Source of the DNA: Myxococcota bacterium
GTDB lineage: Bacteria > Myxococcota_A > UBA9160 > UBA6930
Length of the DNA: 64,000 nucleotides
Assembly: GCA_028277885.1 (NCBI GenBank)
Contig: JANQFK010000076.1
Span: 1 to 64,000 of the forward strand
Reading direction: 5' to 3'
In this document: positions 57,017 through 63,291 of the stretch, one piece after another
How the letters are laid out: each line of letters opens with the position of its first letter
Position numbering within the stretch: position 1 is the stretch's first letter
Notes under the pieces: generated by a model
What the model was told of the DNA's origin: nothing
The model's input: only the letters and a program-made list of their open reading frames with translations
Database searches by the model: none
Position numbers and translations under genes: made by a program

Positions 57017-57430
57017 ATGACGGCACGGAAGACCTCGCGCAAGGCCCCGGCGAAGAAGGGCTCCGGCGGCACCGGCAAGGCCGCCGGGACCTCCCGCAAG
57101 AAGACCACGAAGGCGGCCGCCGGGGCGCGCAGGACGCGCAAGAAGGCCGCAGGCGCCGAGGCTCCGAAGCCCGCCACCCCCGAGGCACCGCAGGCCGAGG
57201 CGAAGCCGCGCCCCGCCAGCTCGTCGCTGAACGTGAACCTCGGCCACGTCTTCGCGCTGCGCCCCAAGGTGAGCACCAGCTTCCGCCCCGCGGACTTCCA
57301 CGCCGCCCGCCAGCGACTCCAGGACGAGACCTACGCGAGCCTCGAAGAGGCGGCCCGGGCCGTCGTCGAGAAGGCGCTCGAGCTGACGCGCGAGGGCGGC
57401 GCCCGACGCGGCCCGCGAACGCGTCGCTAG
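57017..57430 (+). CDS. Histone H1-like basic tail protein with small C-terminal domain
   Basis: A 137-residue protein in two parts. Residues 1-65 are lysine/alanine/proline-rich (KAPAKKGSGGTGKAAGTS, RRTRKKAAGAEAPKP), like bacterial histone H1-type nucleoid proteins or DNA-binding tails. Residues 70-130 form a small folded domain (NVNLGHVFALRPKVSTSF, then AARQRLQDETYASLEEAARAVVEKALEL) with a strand-helix pattern that I do not recognise. It probably binds DNA or RNA through the tail. The start ATG lacks a strong ribosome binding site. A hairpin after its stop is shared with the convergent gene. Confidence 0.7.
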   Translation: MTARKTSRKAPAKKGSGGTGKAAGTSRKKTTKAAAGARRTRKKAAGAEAPKPATPEAPQAEAKPRPASSSLNVNLGHVFALRPKVSTSFRPADFHAARQRLQDETYASLEEAARAVVEKALELTREGGARRGPRTRR

Positions 57431-57440
57431 CACCCCGGGG

Positions 57441-57461
57441 ACCGCTGAACCTCGTTCAGCG
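57441..57461. terminator. Bidirectional hairpin between convergent genes
   Basis: CCGCTGAA (57441-57448) pairs with TTCAGCGG (57454-57461) across CCTCG. It lies 10 bp after the plus-strand histone-like gene and overlaps the stop of the minus-strand gene at 57456, so it can serve both. Confidence 0.6.
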
Positions 57462-57734
57462 GCGGTCGCGCAGGTAGCTGCGGATCGCGCGGCGATACGC
57501 CTGGGCCTCGCTCATCTCGGGATCGTGGCGTCGCGCCTCGGCGAGGAGCCGCTCCACCCGCGCGGGGTCGCCTTCGCACACCCGCAGCAGGTACTCGCGG
57601 TCCTTGCGTGGGGCCCGCCCGGCGCGCAGCGCACGGAAGGGCAGCGCCGCGCGCAGCCGCCGCCCGAGCGGCGTGGTGGACACGATCGCCGCGATCACCG
57701 CCACGCCGAGCACGACGACGAGCCAGTCGGGCAT
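57456..57734 (-). CDS. Small hypothetical protein with one membrane helix
   Basis: A 92-residue protein: one N-terminal membrane helix (WLVVVLGVAVIAAIVSTT), a basic linker, then a soluble helical part with DREYLLRVCEGDPARVERLLAEARRHDPEMSEAQAYRRAIRSYL, which looks like a small helical repeat. It has no recognised family. ATG start. It follows the GNAT gene by three bases and is convergent with the histone-like gene, where a shared hairpin overlaps its stop. Confidence 0.55.
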   Translation of the reverse strand: MPDWLVVVLGVAVIAAIVSTTPLGRRLRAALPFRALRAGRAPRKDREYLLRVCEGDPARVERLLAEARRHDPEMSEAQAYRRAIRSYLRDRR

Positions 57735-57737
57735 CGG

Positions 57738-58217
57738 CTAGAGCGGCTTCGTGACGTAGAGGGTCGGCGTCTCCCAGGGACCGAAGCCCACGCTCCGGTA
57801 GAGACGCTTCGCGCCCTCGTTGGTGTCGTGGACCTCGAGGGTGAGCTTGCAGCCGTCGCGCTCCCGGGCGCGGCGCTCGGCCTCGTCGAGCAGCGCCCGC
57901 CCGACCCCGCGGCCGCGCTCGGCCTCCGCCACCACCAGGTCGTGCACGTTCAGGAAGGGGCGGCCCGCGAAGGTCGAGAAGCCCCAGATGCAGACGGCGA
58001 GCCCCACGGGCCGGTCGTCCGCGAACGCCATCAGGGTGAGGGCCGCGGGATGGGAGCGCAGGCCCGGCACCAGGCGCTCCCGGGCGGACGCCGAGAGCGG
58101 CGCGGACTGGCCCCCGGGGCCGCGCGCGTAGGAGTCGATCAGCGCCACCACGGCCGCGGCCTCGCCGGCGTCGGCGAGATCGGCCTCCCGGATCTCGAGC
58201 TTCGCGGTCGCCGGCAT
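57738..58217 (-). CDS. GNAT family N-acetyltransferase
   Basis: A 159-residue single-domain acetyltransferase. LEIREADLADAGEAAAVVALIDSYARGPGGQ starts it, FLNVHDLVVAEAERGRGVGRALLDEAERRARERDG carries the acetyl-CoA loop RGRGVG, and CKLTLEVHDTNEGAKRLYRSVGF completes the fold. It resembles amine/diamine acetyltransferases. The ATG start lies eight bases after the VOC gene stop, so they are co-transcribed, and the small membrane-helix gene follows directly. Confidence 0.88.
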   Translation of the reverse strand: MPATAKLEIREADLADAGEAAAVVALIDSYARGPGGQSAPLSASARERLVPGLRSHPAALTLMAFADDRPVGLAVCIWGFSTFAGRPFLNVHDLVVAEAERGRGVGRALLDEAERRARERDGCKLTLEVHDTNEGAKRLYRSVGFGPWETPTLYVTKPL

Positions 58218-58225
58218 CCGGGCGG

Positions 58226-58669
58226 TCAGGCTCCCGGGGGCTTCATGTCCTCGGGCGCCACCTCGCGCACGTGGGTGTGGAAGAACCAGTGGTGGCCCTC
58301 GGGGTCCGTGGCCCGGTAGGTGCGGTCCCCGTAGAACTGGTCCTCGGGAGGCGACGCGATGTCGGCGCCGGCCTCCTTGGCCCGGGCGTGGTGGGCATCC
58401 ACGTCGTCGACGTAGCAGACGATGATGCCGTGCCGGGCGGGGAGCTCGTTGGGATTGGTGAACCCCATCTCCTCCACCGCGGTGGCGAGCATCACCACGT
58501 TGTCCTGGTACCCGACCTCCGCGTGCATCACCTGCCCGTCCGGGCCCGGCATCCGGAAGCGCTCCTCGAAGCCGAAGGCCTTGCACAGGAACTCGAGGGC
58601 CGCCTGGGCGTCCTTGTACATGATGTAGGGGATGATGCGCTGGCAGCCGGCGGGGGGGTTCTGGACCAT
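58226..58669 (-). CDS. VOC family protein (PhnB-like)
   Basis: A 147-residue protein of the PhnB/glyoxalase subgroup: QRIIPYIMYKDAQAALEFLCKAFGFEERFRMPGPDGQVMHAEVGYQDNVVMLA, then GIIVCYVDDVDAHHARAKEAGADIASPPEDQFYGDRTYRATDPEGHHWFFHTHV. The His-Glu pattern of an active enzyme is partly present. Possible roles include binding of a toxic small molecule. ATG start. It is followed eight bases later by the GNAT gene. Confidence 0.85.
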   Translation of the reverse strand: MVQNPPAGCQRIIPYIMYKDAQAALEFLCKAFGFEERFRMPGPDGQVMHAEVGYQDNVVMLATAVEEMGFTNPNELPARHGIIVCYVDDVDAHHARAKEAGADIASPPEDQFYGDRTYRATDPEGHHWFFHTHVREVAPEDMKPPGA

Positions 58670-58701
58670 GGAAGCGCCTCCGAGCCGAGAGTATCACGGA
58701 A

Positions 58702-59100
58702 TCACGCCTCGCCGGTGAAGACCGATCCCTCGCGGACGAAGCACAGCGGGTTTCCGAAGGGATCGAAGGACTCCTCCCCCCACGGCCGGCGCGCGATCTC
58801 CCCCAGCGGCCCCACCCCGGGCGGGGACCCGCTCGGGAACGAGGCACCGGCCTCGCGGCAGGTGCGGTGCGCGGCCTCGAGATCCGGGACCGCGAGGTAG
58901 ACGGGCTCGGGGAGGGGCGTGGCGGCGTGGCCGTCGCCGTCGGCGACGGGGTCGAAGCACGCGAGGATGCTGCCTCCGCAGTCGAAGTCGTGGCGGCCCG
59001 GCGAGACGCGGCGCCCGGGCTCGCCCAGCACCGCGGCGTAGAAGGCACGCGCCGCCTCCAGGTCGCCGACGGGCAGGATGACCCGGAACAGGCGCGCCAT
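58702..59100 (-). CDS. VOC family protein
   Basis: A 132-residue VOC protein: RVILPVGDLEAARAFYAAVLGEPGRRVSPGRHDFDCGGSILACFDP and PEPVYLAVPDLEAAHRTCREAGA with GEESFDPFGNPLCFVREGSVF at the end. The usual metal ligands are replaced or absent, so it may be a binding protein (bleomycin-resistance type) rather than an enzyme. The ATG start follows a 22-codon open frame that ends three bases upstream. It is the sixth VOC gene in the window. Confidence 0.82.
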   Translation of the reverse strand: MARLFRVILPVGDLEAARAFYAAVLGEPGRRVSPGRHDFDCGGSILACFDPVADGDGHAATPLPEPVYLAVPDLEAAHRTCREAGASFPSGSPPGVGPLGEIARRPWGEESFDPFGNPLCFVREGSVFTGEA

Positions 59101-59103
59101 CCC

Positions 59104-59172
59104 CTACCTCGCCGCGAGCCGCTCGAGGCCCGCCCGCGAGGGCTCCGCGACCTCGATCCGGGCGCCGTGCAT
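59104..59172 (-). other. Possible gene remnant (22 codons)
   Basis: A frame MHGARIEVAEPSRAGLERLAAR ends two bases before the VOC start. Its IEVAEPS...LERL wording resembles the N-terminus of some small cupin-type proteins, which would then be truncated, but 22 codons are too few to be sure. It could also be a leader peptide of the VOC gene. Confidence 0.2.
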
Positions 59173-59278
59173 GGCCCGATCCTACCCCAGCGGACCCGGG
59201 GGATGGGGTGGCCCGGCGGCCGCAGCCCCGACTTGAGGAGTCGACGCGGGGGGCCGATGAGGTCTGCGAGGAGACCGC

Positions 59279-59794
59279 ATGGCTCGAGCCGCCCGGGCGA
59301 TCCTGTTGGGGCTGCTGCTCGCCGGCCTGCCGAGCGCAGGCGGCGACGCCCGGGAGCCCGCGCCCGCGGACTGGAACCCCGAGGGCATCCGCTGGGTCGG
59401 GTTCGAGCGCGGCATGGCGCGGCTGAAGCGCACCGGCAGGCCCGGCCTGCTGGTCTTCTACACGGACTGGTGCCCCCACTGCCGGGACTACAGCCGCGTG
59501 TTCCACGATCGCGACGTGGTCGAGCTCTCCCGTCGCTTCGTGATGATGCGCGTGGACCGCGACGAGAGCGGGGCCCTCAACGAGCTCTACGGGGAGCGCG
59601 GCACCTACGTGCCCCGCACGCTCTTCCTCACCCCGCAGCGCTCGGTGGACTGGAGCGCCCACGGGGCGAACCGCAAGTACCCCCACTTCCTCGACACCGA
59701 CTCCCCGGAAGAGCTCGTCGGGGTGATGCGGCGCTTCCTGGCGCGTCAGGCGGCCAGCAGCACCGACGCGCAGAGCCCGAAGCCCGCGAGGTAG
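59279..59794 (+). CDS. Exported thioredoxin-fold protein
   Basis: A 171-residue protein with a signal peptide (residues 1-20) and a thioredoxin domain: PGLLVFYTDWCPHCRDYSRVFHDRDVVELSRRFVMMRVDRDES. The redox pair is Cys65 and Cys68 in WCPHC, and the cis-Pro loop is TYVPRTLFLTP. It is nearest to periplasmic thiol-disulfide proteins of the AGR2/TXNDC12-like group. It may fold or repair exported proteins, such as the cytochrome in this window. Its last 49 bases overlap the convergent MAPEG gene. Confidence 0.85.
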   Translation: MARAARAILLGLLLAGLPSAGGDAREPAPADWNPEGIRWVGFERGMARLKRTGRPGLLVFYTDWCPHCRDYSRVFHDRDVVELSRRFVMMRVDRDESGALNELYGERGTYVPRTLFLTPQRSVDWSAHGANRKYPHFLDTDSPEELVGVMRRFLARQAASSTDAQSPKPAR

Positions 59795-60132
59795 GTGCCC
59801 AGCGCCCCCACGAAGCGCAGGGGGTGGGGCTTCTCCAGGGTCTCCGAGAGCACGATGCCCGCGGCCAGCAGGTAGCGGCACGCGGTCGCGATCCCCATGC
59901 ACCACAGCACCCAGCCCGCCGCGTCCGTGGCCGCCACCCAGATCAGGACGGCCAGGATCGGCGCGTACTCGGTGGTGTTGCCGTGGGCGCGCACGAGCTT
60001 GTGCAGCGGATGCGACGGGTCCGGCGGGTAGCCCGCCGCCGTGCCGGTGCGGCCGCGGGTCATCGAGACCGCGAAGCCCAGGCCCAGGACCAGCAGGCCG
60101 AGCAGACCGATGCACACCAGAGCCACGTCCAT
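59746..60132 (-). CDS. MAPEG family membrane protein
   Basis: A 128-residue four-helix membrane protein, the second MAPEG in the window. LHKLVRAHGNTTEYAPILAVLIWVAATDAA (helix 2 with the conserved N/E pattern) and ATACRYLLAAGIVLSETLEKPHPLRFVGALGTYLAGFGL match the family. It may act on glutathione or lipid hydroperoxides. ATG start with GGAGGA upstream. It follows the DUF1761 gene by 25 bp and overlaps the 3' end of the thioredoxin-like gene by 49 bp. Confidence 0.85.
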   Translation of the reverse strand: MDVALVCIGLLGLLVLGLGFAVSMTRGRTGTAAGYPPDPSHPLHKLVRAHGNTTEYAPILAVLIWVAATDAAGWVLWCMGIATACRYLLAAGIVLSETLEKPHPLRFVGALGTYLAGFGLCASVLLAA

Positions 60133-60157
60133 GGGAGTCCTCCTCGCGCGGCGGGCC

Positions 60158-60568
60158 TCAGGCCGGCCAGCCTCCGCAGATTGCGCCCATCAGGATCAGA
60201 TAGAGGGCCCGGTACCCCATCTGGATGAAGTAGAGGGGCCAGCCCCAGCCCGAGAAGAGGCTGTCCGAGAGCATCGTCATCGCCACGACGCCGAGGCCGA
60301 GCAGCGCGCCCACCCCGGCGCCCGCGAGCGCGGTCCCCGCGCCCGTCGCCGCCACCACCAGCGCGACGCTCACCGCCGCCACCCCGCAGGAGACGATGCT
60401 GCCCCCCATGGCCGCAGCCGGCGAGCCCAGCTCCTCCTGGGCCTTGCCCAGCGCGGCCATCCAGGCCGGGCCGAAGAGCAGTGGCGAGTACCAGGCGGCC
60501 CCGAGGACCACGCCCACGAGGGCGGCGACCCCGACCGCCGCGAAGTTCACGCCCGCGAGATCGAACAT
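60158..60568 (-). CDS. DUF1761 membrane protein
   Basis: A 136-residue four-helix membrane protein with the DUF1761 pattern: NFAAVGVAALVGVVLGAAWYSPLLFGPAWMAALGK at the N-terminus, and a C-terminal GWPLYFIQMGYRALYLILMGAICGGWPA. The family has no known role. GGAGGCGTCGC precedes the ATG. The next minus-strand gene is MAPEG, so the two small membrane proteins probably share one transcript. Confidence 0.85.
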   Translation of the reverse strand: MFDLAGVNFAAVGVAALVGVVLGAAWYSPLLFGPAWMAALGKAQEELGSPAAAMGGSIVSCGVAAVSVALVVAATGAGTALAGAGVGALLGLGVVAMTMLSDSLFSGWGWPLYFIQMGYRALYLILMGAICGGWPA

Positions 60569-60607
60569 GCGACGCCTCCTCCCGGAGTCGAGGACGCGGG
60601 CAGGGTA

Positions 60608-61381
60608 TCACGCGGTGGGTGGGGCGAAGACGAAGACGTCGATCCGCTCCTCGAAGACGTGGGTCTCGGGAAGCTCGCGGCAGCGCCGGGTGAGCGCCCG
60701 GAGCCCCGCCTCGAACTCCGCGTCGGGGATCTGGCGCAGGCTCGAGATCGCCCGCGCGCCGATCTTGCCGAGGTACTCCTCGACGCCGCGCGCGAAGACG
60801 CCGCAGACGCTGGCCTCCTCCCGGAGCCGCAGCCCCGCCGCCGCGGCGCAGCTCCGCACGCGCTCGCGGCGGGGGAGGACGCGCTCGGCGATGCGCCGGG
60901 CGCCGGGAAAGCAGGCCTGCCAGGACGTCGGGTCCACGCACTCCCGCGTGGGGGTGCGCAGGTAGACGAGACCGCCGGGCGCGAGGAGCCGCCCCATCTC
61001 CCGGAACGCGGTCTCGGGCGCCGGGACGTGGTGCAGCACCATGGCGAGGAGCACCGCGTCGAAGCTGGCGCTCGCGAAGGGGAGCGCCTCGACCCGCGCC
61101 CGCAGGAAGCCGAAGCATCCCGAGGGATCCCGCGACCGCGCCGCGGCGAGCATCCCGTGGGAGGGGTCGACGCCCAGCACCCGGACCGCCTCCGGGAAGG
61201 CCTCGCGCGCGAGCCTCGTATGGCGGCCCGTCCCGCAGCCGACGTCGAGGATGCGTCGCGGCTCGCGGCCCGCGAAGCGCGCGCGCAGGTCCTCGACCCA
61301 CACGCGGCGCGTCTCGTCCCGCATCTCCCGGGCGGCGTCGTAGACGCGGTGGATGCCGCTGCCGTCCCAGTCGAAGGGCAC
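60608..61381 (-). CDS. Class I SAM-dependent methyltransferase
   Basis: A 257-residue methyltransferase. RRILDVGCGTGRHTRLAREAF is motif I, VLGVDPSHGMLAAAR the acidic loop, FDAVLLAMVLHHVPAPETAFREMGRLLAPGGLVYLRTPT motifs II-III. The GTG at 61381 lies nine bases after the stop of the DUF1772 gene; an overlapping CTG is less likely. It resembles UbiE-type C- or O-methyltransferases; the acceptor is unknown. It belongs to a minus-strand cluster with ABM, ferredoxin and DUF1772 genes. Confidence 0.85.
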   Translation of the reverse strand: MPFDWDGSGIHRVYDAAREMRDETRRVWVEDLRARFAGREPRRILDVGCGTGRHTRLAREAFPEAVRVLGVDPSHGMLAAARSRDPSGCFGFLRARVEALPFASASFDAVLLAMVLHHVPAPETAFREMGRLLAPGGLVYLRTPTRECVDPTSWQACFPGARRIAERVLPRRERVRSCAAAAGLRLREEASVCGVFARGVEEYLGKIGARAISSLRQIPDAEFEAGLRALTRRCRELPETHVFEERIDVFVFAPPTA

Positions 61382-61389
61382 CGGCGCGC

Positions 61390-61836
61390 TCAGCTGCGCT
61401 GGCGCAGCGCGGAGACCGCCGTGGCGAAGGCCACGAGCATCAGCCCGGTGCGGCCCCAGTGCCAGCGCGCCCAGGTCGCGAGGGCGTCGCCCACCGCCTC
61501 GGGCGCGAGGCTCCCGGAGGCGAAGCTCGCGTTGGCGTCCTCGAAGTAGACCGGGAAGGCGAGCAGGACGAGGAGCGAGAGCGCGGCCGCCAGCGCCCAG
61601 GCGGGCCGGCGGCGGATGCCGTGGAGCAGCGCCGCCGCCACGGCGAGGATCGCGCTCCCGATCTCGAGCGGTGCGAAGAACCGGAACAGCAGCCCGGCGT
61701 GCTCCGCGTACCAGTCGAGGAAGGTCCGGGGCTCCGCCGAGCGCCAGAAGGGAACCAGCACCGCACCCTCGGCGAGGAGCGCCCCGGCCGAGAGCCCGAG
61801 CGCGATCACGGTGAGCCATCCCAGCGCGGCCGCCAT
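61390..61836 (-). CDS. DUF1772 / anthrone oxygenase-like membrane protein
   Basis: A 148-residue four-helix membrane protein. VIALGLSAGALLAEGAVLVPFWRSAEPRTFLDWYAEH, then LLFRFFAPLEIGSAILAVAAALL, then a polar segment and a C-terminal TWARWHWGRTGLMLVAFATAVSALRQ match DUF1772, a family that includes fungal and bacterial anthrone oxygenases. ATG at 61836 is chosen because it lies two bases after the stop of the 18-codon ORF upstream, whereas the GTG at 61848 overlaps it. Its stop is nine bases before the methyltransferase. Confidence 0.8.
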   Translation of the reverse strand: MAAALGWLTVIALGLSAGALLAEGAVLVPFWRSAEPRTFLDWYAEHAGLLFRFFAPLEIGSAILAVAAALLHGIRRRPAWALAAALSLLVLLAFPVYFEDANASFASGSLAPEAVGDALATWARWHWGRTGLMLVAFATAVSALRQRS

Positions 61837-61838
61837 CC

Positions 61839-61895
61839 CTACGCCCACACCGTCCAGACGAGCCCCGCACCGAGCGCGGCGGCGACGACGCTCAT
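61839..61895 (-). CDS. 18-residue hydrophobic ORF
   Basis: MSVVAAALGAGLVWTVWA: one short hydrophobic peptide. Its ATG overlaps the TGA of the ferredoxin gene (ATGA), and the next ATG (DUF1772) follows its TAG by two bases, so ribosomes reading the operon would translate it. It may be a real small membrane peptide or a translational bridge. No homology can be judged. Confidence 0.35.
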   Translation of the reverse strand: MSVVAAALGAGLVWTVWA

Positions 61896-62206
61896 CCGCC
61901 CTGCCCCGGCCCGCGGTTGCCGAAGAAGCCGGCGAGCTTCGTCACCTCGAGATCGCCCATCACCTTGCACTGGCAGGCCAGGCGAAGTCCGCTTCCGGCG
62001 CCGAGCCGGCGGCTCTCCGCGGTGGTGGGCTCCGAGACCGGCCCCTCGACCCGGACCGCGCAGGTGCCGCACAGGCCCCGACCGCGGCAGTTCAGTGCGC
62101 GGGCCGCGTCGTTGTAGAGCGGCAGCCGCGCGCGCACGAGCACGACGCGCAGGTTCGCGCCCTCCAGGCAGTCGACGGAGCGGCCGGCGAAGCGGATGGT
62201 GGGCAA
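61892..62206 (-). CDS. [2Fe-2S] ferredoxin
   Basis: A 104-residue plant-type ferredoxin: cluster ligands are Cys40, Cys46, Cys49 (LNCRGRGLCGTCAV) and Cys78 or Cys80 (LACQC). The N-terminal ubiquitin-like beta-grasp fold (PTIRFAGRSVDCLEGANLRVVLVRARLPL) fits ferredoxins that feed oxygenases. The start is a TTG, three bases after the ABM gene, and no separate ribosome binding site is seen, so it is coupled to the ABM gene upstream. It probably supplies electrons to an oxygenase. Confidence 0.88.
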   Translation of the reverse strand: MPTIRFAGRSVDCLEGANLRVVLVRARLPLYNDAARALNCRGRGLCGTCAVRVEGPVSEPTTAESRRLGAGSGLRLACQCKVMGDLEVTKLAGFFGNRGPGQGG

Positions 62207-62209
62207 GGG

Positions 62210-62518
62210 TCAGCCGGGCTCGTGCACGAAGCGGGACTCCCGCAGCGTCTCGAACACCCTCAGGCTGTACTCCTCGTAGTAGCGCTCCCGGCCCACGCGC
62301 TGGGCCTCGAGGTGCCGCGGGTGCTCGCGCCACGCCCGCTGCTGGTCGGGCGACTCGAACTCCACCACGCTGCAGCGCTCCCCGTCCTCGGACACGAAGA
62401 CCTTGTAGGAGAGGAAGCCCGGCATCGACTCGGCGAGCTCCATCATGTCGTCGGCCAGGGCCTGGAACTCCTCGGCGTTCTCGGAGCGGAGCCGGGAGCG
62501 GAACACGGTGACCACCAT
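62210..62518 (-). CDS. Antibiotic biosynthesis monooxygenase (ABM) domain protein
   Basis: A 102-residue ABM-type dimeric alpha/beta-barrel protein: VVTVFRSRLRSENAEEFQALADDMMELAESMPGFLSYKVFVSEDGERCSVVEFESPDQQRAWREHPRHLEAQRVGRERYYEEYSLRVFE. The pattern is close to EthD/ABM proteins that oxidise quinone-like substrates or detoxify. GGAGG lies 7 bp before the ATG. A TTG-started ferredoxin follows after three bases, consistent with an oxygenase and its electron donor. Confidence 0.85.
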   Translation of the reverse strand: MVVTVFRSRLRSENAEEFQALADDMMELAESMPGFLSYKVFVSEDGERCSVVEFESPDQQRAWREHPRHLEAQRVGRERYYEEYSLRVFETLRESRFVHEPG

Positions 62519-62565
62519 CGGAGGCCTCCCTCGGGCTCTCCCGAGGGTATCCGATCGCGGCGCCC

Positions 62566-63027
62566 TCACCCGACCCGCCAGCGCCGGCGCACCGCCTTGG
62601 TGTCGGGCTGGCCCACGCGCTCCCAGTACACCCAGAGGCAGCGCTCGACGGACAGGCGGAAGATCGGGTCGCTGCGCCGGAAGGCCGGGAACGGGATCGC
62701 GGCGTGCACCGCGGCCCGCTCGTCCTCGTCGCGCACCTCCTCGGCGCGGCCGGCGACCTGGAGCTCCTCGTCGTCGGCGCCGAGGAAGGCGTGGAGCACG
62801 TAGTGGCCGCGCTCGCGCAGGTCCGCGGCCTTGGGGGTGCGGGCGCCGGCGCTCAGGAACAGGTCGTCACCGCAGAAGATCGGGCAGACCGGCGCAAGGT
62901 GGGGCGCCCCCGAGGCGCCGCCGGTGGCGAGGAAACCGATCGCGATGCCGTCGGACCCCACCAGCAGCCGGCGCCCCGCCTCGGCGAGCTCCGGCGCCGC
63001 CGTCGCGAACTCGGCCCAGCGCGTCAT
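62566..63027 (-). CDS. Pyridoxamine 5'-phosphate oxidase family protein
   Basis: A 153-residue split-barrel flavin-binding protein. LLVGSDGIAIGFLATGGASGAPHLAPVCPIFCGDDLFLSAGARTPKAADLRERGHYVLHAFLGADDEELQVAGRAEEV is the FMN/F420 core, with a C-terminal RCLWVYWERVGQPDTKAVRRRWRV tail typical of PNPOx-like proteins in actinobacteria. The ATG overlaps the stop of the MoaD/ThiS-like gene (ATGA), so the two are coupled. Cofactor is not determined. Confidence 0.85.
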   Translation of the reverse strand: MTRWAEFATAAPELAEAGRRLLVGSDGIAIGFLATGGASGAPHLAPVCPIFCGDDLFLSAGARTPKAADLRERGHYVLHAFLGADDEELQVAGRAEEVRDEDERAAVHAAIPFPAFRRSDPIFRLSVERCLWVYWERVGQPDTKAVRRRWRVG

Positions 63028-63281
63028 CCCCCGGAGAGCGCCTGGAGGATCTGCACCTCGTCGCCCGGGGCGAGCGTCTCGTCGAGCCCCGCCGCGCGCT
63101 GGCGGTTCACGAAGATGCGCACGTGGGGCCGGATGCCGTCCTGCTCGTCGATCATGCGGAAGCGGATGCCCGGAAAGCGGCGGTCGAGGTCGGCCAGCAG
63201 CTCGCCCACGGTGGCGCCGTCGGCCTCGACCTCCGAGGCCCTCGTGTAGGAGCGCAGGGGCGAGGGGATCGCGACCCTCAT
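63024..63281 (-). CDS. MoaD/ThiS family ubiquitin-like protein
   Basis: An 85-residue beta-grasp protein: VAIPSPLRSYTRASEVEADGATVGELLADLDRRFPGIRFRM and VRIFVNRQRAAGLDETLAPGDEVQILQALSGG. It ends with the di-glycine required for adenylation and thiocarboxylate formation. Such proteins supply sulfur for molybdopterin, thiamine or cysteine synthesis, or mark proteins. The stop overlaps the PPOX start. It is ten bases after the BNR-repeat gene, an association also seen in other genomes between MoaD/ThiS and BNR-repeat proteins. Confidence 0.88.
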   Translation of the reverse strand: MRVAIPSPLRSYTRASEVEADGATVGELLADLDRRFPGIRFRMIDEQDGIRPHVRIFVNRQRAAGLDETLAPGDEVQILQALSGG

Positions 63282-63291
63282 GGGCGGGCCC

